From contig WJMJ01000078.1 of the NCBI GenBank assembly GCA_014728035.1, positions 1-64,000 on the forward strand: a stretch of 64,000 nt of DNA, in the 5' to 3' direction. The number at the start of each line of letters is the position of its first letter. Positions within the stretch are counted from its first letter, which is position 1. A program made the position numbers and the translations under genes. This document shows, one piece after another, positions 17,917 through 25,362 of this stretch. Origin of the DNA: Promethearchaeota archaeon (GTDB lineage Archaea > Asgardarchaeota > Thorarchaeia > Thorarchaeales > Thorarchaeaceae). The notes under the pieces were generated by a model. That model had not been told where the DNA came from. It worked only from the letters and a program-made list of their open reading frames with translations, and made no database searches.

Positions 17917-19263
17917 TCACTCTGTGATAGCATGAGCTTGTAGAGCAATTCTTGGTTTTAGCTCACGGATAGAGATTCCCGTTTCTTTTGCGACCTTTAG
18001 CATATCATCTGCTTCTGGCTTGATGTTAATGATGCTGCCGTCTAATGCGCGGGAAACCTTTACACGAACCATGTATTCTTTATCATCGATTTCTAATCTG
18101 CAAACAATTGTTTCACGTACTGCCTTGAGACGTTCCCAATTTGTGTACCGAATTCCAATTGTTCCTAAGTGCCGGATAAGAATCTCTGCAATTGTTTTCA
18201 ATCCAGATTTTGGAGCTATGACTTTGACAACAAAACAGGGACGGTTCTTCTTTCCAAATGCTGGAATGACAACTACATCGTATGCGAGACCTTCTGACAA
18301 TAAGAGGTCAAATACACTACCTATTGATTCGCCATCAGTATCGTCTACATTAGTTTCTATCACAATAACTTCATCCGCATTCCATCCCTCTTGCATTTTC
18401 TTTCGCTCCTCTGTCTTTTCTGCATCTGGAGTTGTTTCTATTTTTTCTAAAGGTTCTGATTGTTGTGTGTCAGTCTTGGTTGCTTCGCTGGTTTCAGATG
18501 GTGCGAAGTCAGCCTCGCCAACAATTATTTTCATCATATTAGGAACATTCAATTCACGAGTGCCAAATCCAGCGCCTTGATTCATAGGAATAAAACCTTC
18601 AGATGAATCAACAAACACATCTGCTAAGGTCACCAGTAGTGCAGCACCGGTTGGAGTAAGTACTTCAGTTTCAGCTTTTCCAGCATGAAAGGGAACATCA
18701 TGCGCTGCAAGAATCTCAGATACTGCTGGCACAGGAACATCAAGTACACCATGTTCAGTATCAATTGTTCCATTACCTACAGCAACATTGGTCGAATAGA
18801 ATTTTGTATCATCAAGTAAACCTGCAAGTTGTAGTAGGTACATCGTGCCAACAATGTCAAGAACTGTATCAATAGAACCAGTTTCATGTAAATGTAATTG
18901 GTCAATAGAAACATTATGAGCTCGACATTCGGCCTGTAATATTTCATTAAATGCAGCAGTTGCTAAATCAAGTGCTTTCTTTGAAAGCTCTAATTCCGCA
19001 GCAACCTCATTAATTGCGCGCTGTAAAGAAGATGGTGAAAATCGAGTTGATGCATCATGTGTTACTTCAAGATGGCATCCTGTAGTATCTCCTGAACTGC
19101 GTGGAATCATCTTTACCCGAAGAGTAGGATCGTAAATCAATAGACTAGCTGCAACAGGAAGGAGGGAATCATCTTCTCCAATAATATCGAGTAAGGCAGC
19201 TAGAAACATATCCCCAGAAGCACCAGCAATTGAAACGTCGATTAATACATGCTTTGTACTCAA
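17917..19263 (-). CDS. larC: LarC nickel-insertion protein (nickel-pincer nucleotide cofactor synthesis)
   Basis: LarC inserts nickel into the pincer nucleotide used by LarA-type racemases and epimerases. The 448-residue protein has the family's DVSIAGASGDMFLAALLD opening, the HLHETGSIDT motif (124-133), LTPTGAALL and the C-terminal ETNVDDTDGES block. The LarC1-like and LarC2-like halves are one continuous reading frame, joined by an acidic, low-complexity linker (about 251-295). In Lactobacillus the halves are joined by a frameshift. TTG 19263 has AGGAGA upstream. LarB, LarE and LarA are not in the window. It follows cofE after 136 bases and may have its own promoter. Confidence 0.88.
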   Translation of the reverse strand: MSTKHVLIDVSIAGASGDMFLAALLDIIGEDDSLLPVAASLLIYDPTLRVKMIPRSSGDTTGCHLEVTHDASTRFSPSSLQRAINEVAAELELSKKALDLATAAFNEILQAECRAHNVSIDQLHLHETGSIDTVLDIVGTMYLLQLAGLLDDTKFYSTNVAVGNGTIDTEHGVLDVPVPAVSEILAAHDVPFHAGKAETEVLTPTGAALLVTLADVFVDSSEGFIPMNQGAGFGTRELNVPNMMKIIVGEADFAPSETSEATKTDTQQSEPLEKIETTPDAEKTEERKKMQEGWNADEVIVIETNVDDTDGESIGSVFDLLLSEGLAYDVVVIPAFGKKNRPCFVVKVIAPKSGLKTIAEILIRHLGTIGIRYTNWERLKAVRETIVCRLEIDDKEYMVRVKVSRALDGSIINIKPEADDMLKVAKETGISIRELKPRIALQAHAITE

Positions 19264-19369
19264 TCCAATATTCTCCTAGGTGTAGGTTTGCAAACTGAGC
19301 AGATATTTGTCCCCTTTTCTTTCTTTCGAGGATATGCTCATAGAAAGCAATCTGTATTGAAAGGGATGG

Positions 19370-19385
19370 CTTTCTTAAATAACGT
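19370..19385 (-). promoter_or_regulatory. Possible TATA element for larC
   Basis: On the minus strand TTATTTAAG (19374-19382) lies in the 136-base gap between cofE and larC, about 110 bases before the TTG. It fits an archaeal TATA box but would give a leader of about 85 bases. Confidence 0.3.
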
Positions 19386-19399
19386 TGTGTAAACGAATA

Positions 19400-20182
19400 C
19401 TAGCTTTTTTGGCCAGAATGACGCCATTGGTCAAATATTGCCATATACATGCACTCAACGGGACTAATCCACATCTCTGAAGAATCATACGACTCGTCAA
19501 CTAGTTCAACTGGAGCATTCCTAATTAACGCAGCAGGTACGGATTCATCAGATTCACCCATAACAGCAGTGCATGCTGATGCTAAATTATCTGCAATGGC
19601 TCGACGAGTGATACGCATTTCATTACCAAATAGGTCTTTCCGACCTCGATCATCTGCAACGGGTTTGAACCCTGCAACACCGAGTGCCATACCAATATTG
19701 CCCAGTCTAAGAGGTTGGGTTCTACTATCAATCACAAGAACCCCAACATTTACACCCAGACGATTCAGGATTTCTCCACGAAGTTTCTCAGCACTAGCCC
19801 TTGAGTCGACGGGAAGTAATGAAGCATATCCAGAAGGTATGTTTGATTTGTCAACCCCCGCATTAGCCATCAGAGTGTTATTTTTAATGGTCAGTAGAAC
19901 ATGAGGAATCCCACCGAGAATCTCATCGGCTTCGTCTAAAACTAATTGTGCTACCTCAGGAATGAGAGTATATCGATCTGCTAAATCCTGAGCTTTTTTG
20001 GATACGGATACGTCTGAAAGTTTTACAACTCGTCCTTCTGTGGTTCCAAGAGGGGTTTCAGCAATACCAAGAATATCACCATCCGCAAGTTCAAAATCAG
20101 TGTGAGAGAGTCCTTCTAACACCACATCGAGAAAATCATCTTCCATGGAGATAATTCTTGTTTTTATCGGAACTACTAACAT
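19400..20182 (-). CDS. cofE: F420-0:gamma-glutamyl ligase
   Basis: Adds glutamate to F420-0 with GTP, making the polyglutamyl tail of coenzyme F420. 260 residues with recognisable CofE blocks: VVPIKTRII at the start, LADGDILGIAETPLGTTEGR, NAGVDKSN, a metal-binding-type VLVIDSRTQPLRLGNIGMALG, and GRKDLFG. ATG 20182 (MLVVPIKTR) matches the usual start of the family and has GGTG six bases ahead; TTG 20194 is also in frame. It is 53 bases after the marker-14 gene, so F420 supply appears tied to the one-carbon block. An F420-type LLM oxidoreductase lies at 52.6 kb. Confidence 0.92.
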   Translation of the reverse strand: MLVVPIKTRIISMEDDFLDVVLEGLSHTDFELADGDILGIAETPLGTTEGRVVKLSDVSVSKKAQDLADRYTLIPEVAQLVLDEADEILGGIPHVLLTIKNNTLMANAGVDKSNIPSGYASLLPVDSRASAEKLRGEILNRLGVNVGVLVIDSRTQPLRLGNIGMALGVAGFKPVADDRGRKDLFGNEMRITRRAIADNLASACTAVMGESDESVPAALIRNAPVELVDESYDSSEMWISPVECMYMAIFDQWRHSGQKS

Positions 20183-20235
20183 ATGCTGCACCAATCAAAA
20201 GCCCGAATATCTTAGAGATAAAGCCTACTATTGTT

Positions 20236-21654
20236 CTATGTTTTTTTCTTTTTCTGAACTTTTTCCCGTGCAGACATGATACAGCGGTCACCCTTCCGAC
20301 CACCTAGAGGTTCATGTGGTGTACCCATGGAATTCATACATCTTGCTGCTACCGCTGCACCCATAGCAAGTCCGTCTTGAACAAACAAAACAGGATGTTC
20401 TGCCACCCATAAGGATCCATCAGCAAGATGGAGGTTTTCAGCAATAAGCAGGGGTTTTCCAGCGGATGTGATTGCTCGCCCTGTTAGACCTAGAGAGGTG
20501 TTTCGGAGAACAAGGTCATTTTCCTGAGCAACAGTAAGAATTCTCTGGAGAACTCTCAATTGAACATAATCAATTATGGTTAGTAGTCCTTTTGCTCCAG
20601 ACTCTTTGAAGATGGCACCACCAATACCCTCCAAATCCGAGAGTCTTGAGCCATTTCTTCCAACATCTACACCAATTAAAACAACGTTGGCCTCAGTTGC
20701 AGCTTGAGGATTTACAGGTACAGTTCCAAATCGGTTAGTTCCTTTAGAGAGTCGTTGAACACGAATCAACCTACTGATTTCCTCTACCCATTCAAGATTT
20801 ATTGATGCAGAAAAAGCTTGGGAGGAAGCATGTAAGTCAAGAGTGCAACCTAGTTGGGGGTCAACCTGTCCACTTCCACGAACAAGAGCGTCAGGGATAG
20901 CACCAGCAAGTCCAGCAAATGATCCAATTGTTTTTGCGTATGGATATGAGTCATCTGTTATCCTACCAGCCAGTGTAGTTCCAAAATCAAGAGTCATAAC
21001 AGGGTTTCTGAAATCAACTTGGGTGCCTTTAGATGCACCCTTGATACCAGCAGTCACGAGCTCACCCTCCATCTCATTAGCAACAATTCCTGTTTCAGCA
21101 GGAGGAAGGCAGCTTGCAATAGCTCCATCAAAATACACCCGTTTCAGCCAAGAATAATCCTGTAACCCAGGAGGTAGTTTAGCTGGATCAAGAGTAGCCA
21201 TCATTTTTTGAGGAGGAATTCCTGCATTCAGACAACCATCAGCAAGAGCCTTAATGATTCCATGAACTTCTTCAGGACTACCAAAGCTAGCAGTTACACC
21301 AGTTGAACGAACCACAAAATGAATGTCTTTTTCTATATCCAATCTTGATTTTCTTACAACATCTGAAACCATCTTTGAAATGAACTCGGTGACCGAATTA
21401 TGAGCCAATTCCACCCCAACAACAGTACTGCCAAATACAGACTCATTATCATGAGGGGGACGGATTTTTCTAGTATACTGTACTTCTTTCTCAATCTGGT
21501 AAATAATTCCAGTCTTCAAATTTGTGGTCATCAAGACACATTTTGTTGTGGTGTTTCCAAGTTCTACTGATATTACTGTATAAAAGGGTCCCATCCGCAA
21601 GGAGGTTGCACCAATTGATTGTGGCCATAGCGAATAGAAATTGTTTCCCAACAA
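20236..21654 (-). CDS. Methanogenesis marker 14 family protein (MutL-like, ASKHA fold), candidate corrinoid reactivase
   Basis: 472 residues. Its core matches what I recall of methanogenesis marker 14: SVELGNTTTKCVL, EVFGSTVVGVELA, VVRSTGVTASFGSPEEV, VYFDGAIASCLPP, VANEMEGELVTAGIKGA and LDFGTTLAGRI. The ELGNTTTK and DFGTT segments look like the phosphate loops of an actin/Hsp70/sugar-kinase fold, related to MutL and distantly to the ATPases that reactivate corrinoid proteins. Its place directly after mtrH and mtrA supports corrinoid reactivation, which is inference. TTG 21654 has GAGGTG five bases ahead; ATG 21594 would trim 20 residues. The last ten residues are strongly basic. Confidence 0.85.
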   Translation of the reverse strand: MLGNNFYSLWPQSIGATSLRMGPFYTVISVELGNTTTKCVLMTTNLKTGIIYQIEKEVQYTRKIRPPHDNESVFGSTVVGVELAHNSVTEFISKMVSDVVRKSRLDIEKDIHFVVRSTGVTASFGSPEEVHGIIKALADGCLNAGIPPQKMMATLDPAKLPPGLQDYSWLKRVYFDGAIASCLPPAETGIVANEMEGELVTAGIKGASKGTQVDFRNPVMTLDFGTTLAGRITDDSYPYAKTIGSFAGLAGAIPDALVRGSGQVDPQLGCTLDLHASSQAFSASINLEWVEEISRLIRVQRLSKGTNRFGTVPVNPQAATEANVVLIGVDVGRNGSRLSDLEGIGGAIFKESGAKGLLTIIDYVQLRVLQRILTVAQENDLVLRNTSLGLTGRAITSAGKPLLIAENLHLADGSLWVAEHPVLFVQDGLAMGAAVAARCMNSMGTPHEPLGGRKGDRCIMSAREKVQKKKKT

Positions 21655-21660
21655 AACACC

Positions 21661-22596
21661 TCAGAGAAGTTTTCTGAATGGATGAGAGTCTGAAGGTTCT
21701 ATTCCAAATTCCATCCTTGCAGATTCTGCTGCAAAGATATCAGCCATTGCAACAACAGGAAACACTCTATCAGCATTACTGATTGGTCCATAGAGAACAT
21801 AGTCTGCTCCAAGCATCTGTACAATCAAATTCGATGCAATATCACATGTCTTGTATGCTTCTTTGTTTTCTTTTTTCAGTTTCCGTAACCATGTCCAAGA
21901 TGATGGTGCATTATGAATTCCTGAGCCTGTTGGATATCCGTATATTGTCTTCACGACAAAGGTGAAAGATGCAGAAGAACCAGCTCCCGCACCCATTACA
22001 GTTGTAGCTGTGTCAACTAACGGTTTGGTTACACCAAGACGTTTTGAAAGCTTCAAAAGTCCCTCGTCAAGATTACCCGTGCCTTCATCAAGAATGGCTC
22101 GACGGCCTGCAATAGATGGATCTTGAGGATTGAATGCAAGTACAATTGCACAAGAATGTTGCATGTCAATTAAGGTATCTATTTCATCCTGAGTTATTGA
22201 AACATTAATAGAATTGTAAATCGCTTTATCAAGTAAACCAATTTCCTCAGCATGCTGAAGACCAGCTATTCGAATAGAGGCATCTGCAGAGTCAATAATG
22301 AAAGGAGCATCAGATATCTCGGTTGTGAAGTCAATGTATTTCTTCATTGCAATTTCAGACTCTGCAAATATCTGAATAATTGCTGGATTTCCAGTTAAAT
22401 CCGCCATGGTATCTTGTTGATTAATTAAATCCTCTGCACTCCGTTTATCAAACAAACCCTGTTTTGCGTCACTAACTATCTTATGTCCATTATAAAAGAT
22501 AGTACCTGCCAAGACCGTTGGATTCTCACCAAGATTTCCACCAACCTTTAACCCACCAATATCATAGATTATTTGCTCTTTTTCAAATACAAACAT
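21661..22596 (-). CDS. mtrH: MtrH-like tetrahydropterin:corrinoid methyltransferase (second copy)
   Basis: TIM-barrel methyltransferase that in methanogens moves methyl from tetrahydromethanopterin to the corrinoid of MtrA. 311 residues with IIYDIGGLKVGGNLGENPTV at the start, the AIYNSIN strand, VDTATTVMGAGAG and GIHNAPSSW. The start overlaps the mtrA stop by one base (TAATG). It shares order and motifs with the MtrH at 23.3 kb but is clearly diverged, with changes around VDTATTVMG where the other has VDPATMPVG. The two copies could use different methyl donors. No membrane Mtr subunit accompanies it. Confidence 0.9.
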   Translation of the reverse strand: MFVFEKEQIIYDIGGLKVGGNLGENPTVLAGTIFYNGHKIVSDAKQGLFDKRSAEDLINQQDTMADLTGNPAIIQIFAESEIAMKKYIDFTTEISDAPFIIDSADASIRIAGLQHAEEIGLLDKAIYNSINVSITQDEIDTLIDMQHSCAIVLAFNPQDPSIAGRRAILDEGTGNLDEGLLKLSKRLGVTKPLVDTATTVMGAGAGSSASFTFVVKTIYGYPTGSGIHNAPSSWTWLRKLKKENKEAYKTCDIASNLIVQMLGADYVLYGPISNADRVFPVVAMADIFAAESARMEFGIEPSDSHPFRKLL

Positions 22597-23282
22597 TAGT
22601 CTAACTCCTTTGCAACCATAATTGTTCCTGTTTCCAAGGATTGAATCTCGATACCAACCCTACTTGGATGAGTACAAGTAATAACGAGGGGATTAGAACC
22701 ACCAATAAGTGAAGTGAAAGGTTCTAATTCGATGTCATATTCTGGAACCATTGCAACACTACCCCTAAGGTGCTGGGCTCGTTTTTTAGCTGCATCACCC
22801 TTAAACTCAATCCAGATAGGAGCTTCTTGATAAGCATCAATTTTTATTTGACTTAGCTCTCGAACTTTTTCTGCAATCTTAATCGGGTCTGATACATTCA
22901 TCATATCAATAAATTCGACTTGATCTCGGAATCGTTCAATTGCTTCCATAGGAATGTTTTCGATGTAGGGAATAGCACCGGGAGCATCTATGATTTTTCG
23001 AGTGCTTGAATCCACTCCATTCTCATGAAGACATCTTATACTTGAACCAGTTAAATGTCCGGGTACTTCGGGTCCAGCAAGAATAAAGAAACGAATATTG
23101 TTGTTCGACACTATATTCACAATAACACGTTCAATCCCAATATTCTCGGTCTTACAAGTTCCAATAATAGAATATTCTGCATCAACATCTATTTTTTTTC
23201 CAAGAGTACATACTGCAATGCTACCCTCAGAATCTTTTACTTCAAAATCTCCGGGAACAGGAGGCCATTTCTTCTCACTCAT
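22596..23282 (-). CDS. mtrA: MtrA-like corrinoid protein, soluble form
   Basis: Corrinoid carrier of the methyl group. It has the family's CKTENIGIERVIVNIVSNNN, the EVPGHLTG loop whose His76 corresponds to the cobalt-binding histidine, and IDAPGAIPYIENIP. 228 residues. It lacks the C-terminal membrane helix of methanogen MtrA. Instead, about 70 further residues (RGSVAMVPEYDIELEPF ... PSRVGIEIQSLETGTIMVA) look like a beta-rich extra domain I do not recognise. ATG 23282 is preceded by AGGTGA; a GTG at 23294 overlaps that site. It sits between two mtrH genes, one to three bases from each frame, so the three products are probably made in stoichiometric amounts. Confidence 0.92.
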   Translation of the reverse strand: MSEKKWPPVPGDFEVKDSEGSIAVCTLGKKIDVDAEYSIIGTCKTENIGIERVIVNIVSNNNIRFFILAGPEVPGHLTGSSIRCLHENGVDSSTRKIIDAPGAIPYIENIPMEAIERFRDQVEFIDMMNVSDPIKIAEKVRELSQIKIDAYQEAPIWIEFKGDAAKKRAQHLRGSVAMVPEYDIELEPFTSLIGGSNPLVITCTHPSRVGIEIQSLETGTIMVAKELD

Positions 23283-23294
23283 AATGAAATTCAC

Positions 23295-24212
23295 CTAATC
23301 TATTGTGCGTGGTTCAAACAGAGTCCTATCAATTCCAAGTGCACGATTTGCCTCTGCTGTGGCTGATGCAATAGCATTACCGATAAGAGACACTGCTGCG
23401 AATACCTCTTTAGTTCGTATCATTGAACCGTACATGATACAATCAGTTGCAAACAATTGAGATGCTACTGTAGAAGCTACAACTGCAGAAAGATGAGTTG
23501 ATTCATTATCGAATCCAGGCTTTTTCAGCAGTTTCCAAGCAGACGGTGCATTATGTGGTCCTAAACATGTTGGAAGGCCTAGTTCTGACTTTATTGTAAG
23601 CATTGTACGATTCTCTAGTCCGTAACCAGCTCCAACGGGCATGGTAGCTGGGTCGACGACCATCTTGGTGATGCCCATTTCTTTGGCATCTTTGATCATC
23701 GATTCTATAGTACTCATTCTATCGGGAAGAGTAGTTGCTCTTGGAGACCACCCCAAGACCACAGCCATATCCAATTTGCTTGATCTAAGAAGCTCCTTCT
23801 CGCTATCTTTCATTGATAGATTGATAGAATTGTAAATTGCTCGGTTCTGTAGGCCTTGTTCCTCACAATATTGAATTGCGTGTTTTCTTGCCTTAGCACT
23901 TGTTGATTCAAACATGAAGGGACCATTAAAATGCTCGGCTAACCAGTCGATATGGCGTTCCATTGCGGTGGGAGTTCGTCCATAAGCTTGGATAACCAAA
24001 GGATGTCCAGTTTCTTCCACCATCGAAACTCCAACATCTACCCACTCATTCGCTAATTTTTCATCAAACAGGCCTTTCTTGGTACTCTCAACAATTGGTT
24101 GGCCCTTGAAAAAAAGTCCACCAATCAGAACTGTTGGATTCTGACCAGGTTGACCACCTATTTTAACGCCTCCGAAATCAAAGACTTGTTGTTCTTTCTT
24201 GAATACAAACAT
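23295..24212 (-). CDS. mtrH: MtrH-like tetrahydropterin:corrinoid methyltransferase (first copy)
   Basis: 305-residue MtrH with FDFGGVKIGGQPGQNPTVLIG at the N-terminus, the AIYNSINLS strand, VDPATMPVGAGYG and GPHNAPSAW, all typical of the family. ATG 24212 is preceded by GAGGTG at suitable spacing. It follows the metF-like gene after nine bases and precedes mtrA. In methanogens MtrH is the only subunit that catalyses the first half-reaction, from methyl-tetrahydromethanopterin to cob(I)amide. Here it likely links a methyl-tetrahydropterin to the soluble MtrA next door. Confidence 0.92.
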   Translation of the reverse strand: MFVFKKEQQVFDFGGVKIGGQPGQNPTVLIGGLFFKGQPIVESTKKGLFDEKLANEWVDVGVSMVEETGHPLVIQAYGRTPTAMERHIDWLAEHFNGPFMFESTSAKARKHAIQYCEEQGLQNRAIYNSINLSMKDSEKELLRSSKLDMAVVLGWSPRATTLPDRMSTIESMIKDAKEMGITKMVVDPATMPVGAGYGLENRTMLTIKSELGLPTCLGPHNAPSAWKLLKKPGFDNESTHLSAVVASTVASQLFATDCIMYGSMIRTKEVFAAVSLIGNAIASATAEANRALGIDRTLFEPRTID

Positions 24213-24221
24213 ATACACACC

Positions 24222-25142
24222 TCATTGTGGACGTGGATAGAGATTGGATCTTTTGACTATCTCTGGCAAGCTTTCTTCCCATCCAACTGCCATGATGTGA
24301 ATTCCATCCACACCAGAAATAGTTCGAACACGTTGAACAGTTTCAATTGCGATATTGAGACCTTCTGCACGAATTGCATCTCTCTTATCTTTGCCAGACA
24401 ATCCAGCTCCAGCTGACTCTAGCCTATGAATGATTTCATCTGATATCTTGAAACCAGGAATTCGTTTATTCATGAACCGTGCCATTCTTGGGCCCTTGAG
24501 TGGAATGATGCCTGCTATTACCTTAGCCTCCACTGAACGGATGTGACCCATGAATTCCTCAAATCGTGAAACATCATAAATTGCTTGAGTTTGAAAAAAC
24601 TTAGCTCCAGCATCTTGTTTTTTAAAAACTCTCATTGCCTGCAGAGGCATGGGGTCCGCATAGGGGTTGAATGTAGACCCAAGAAAGAAACTTGGAGTTC
24701 CTTCTAAATCAGCTCCAGCCAGGTCCATTCCCGACATTAAGTGCCTTGCCAATTCAAGCGCTTGGATGGAATCGATGTCGTAGACCATCTTTGTTTGTGG
24801 ATGAGACCCGAGCAAGGTATGGTCTCCAGTAATGAATAGAACATTTTCAATTCCTAATGCGTACGCTCCATACAATTCACTTTGAAAAAGCACCCTATTT
24901 CTATCACGTGCAGACATTTGCATAATAGGCTCGATTCCCGCTTTGAGTAATAGATGTCCACAAACCATACTACTCATAGAGGGAATTCCACGCACATTAT
25001 CTGTAATATTAATTGCGTCACAGTAATCACGGATAATTGAAGCACGATGATTGACCAGACTCGAATCAGCACCATGAGGTGGAGTAATCTCACCCGTGAC
25101 TACAAACGTTTCATCCTCAAGCAGCTGACAAAGTCGTGACAG
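24222..25142 (-). CDS. metF: MetF-type methylenetetrahydrofolate reductase; apparent CTG start
   Basis: Reduces methylene- to methyl-tetrahydropterin with a flavin. The 306-residue protein has the family's start ETFVVTGEITPPHGAD, NITDNVRGIPSMSS, a MQMSARDRNR segment, NVLFITGD and KFFQTQAIYD. The reading frame runs past the first ATG to a TAG just upstream of the obvious family start, with no ATG, GTG or TTG on the way. CTG at 25140-25142 lies nine bases after AAGGAG and gives SRLCQLLEDETFVVTGE, the expected N-terminus, so I place the start there. It is the first gene of the mtrH-mtrA-mtrH block. No MetV-like partner is adjacent. Confidence 0.88.
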   Translation of the reverse strand: MSRLCQLLEDETFVVTGEITPPHGADSSLVNHRASIIRDYCDAINITDNVRGIPSMSSMVCGHLLLKAGIEPIMQMSARDRNRVLFQSELYGAYALGIENVLFITGDHTLLGSHPQTKMVYDIDSIQALELARHLMSGMDLAGADLEGTPSFFLGSTFNPYADPMPLQAMRVFKKQDAGAKFFQTQAIYDVSRFEEFMGHIRSVEAKVIAGIIPLKGPRMARFMNKRIPGFKISDEIIHRLESAGAGLSGKDKRDAIRAEGLNIAIETVQRVRTISGVDGIHIMAVGWEESLPEIVKRSNLYPRPQ

Positions 25143-25362
25143 TTTTTTATGCTCCTTTATGCTCTACATCAGAAATCTTATCGTGCCTTATTTGCTTTAC
25201 TTGAAAAACGCCATCCTTTATTTATCCGGTTTTGACAAAAATGATTCTAATAACCAAAATCTATATCGGATTTTCTCTAACGTACTAATAAATAGGAATT
25301 GTAAAACAAAAAGAAAGAAAAAATGAAAGGAGTTCCCACATAGAGGAACTTCCTGTTCAAAA

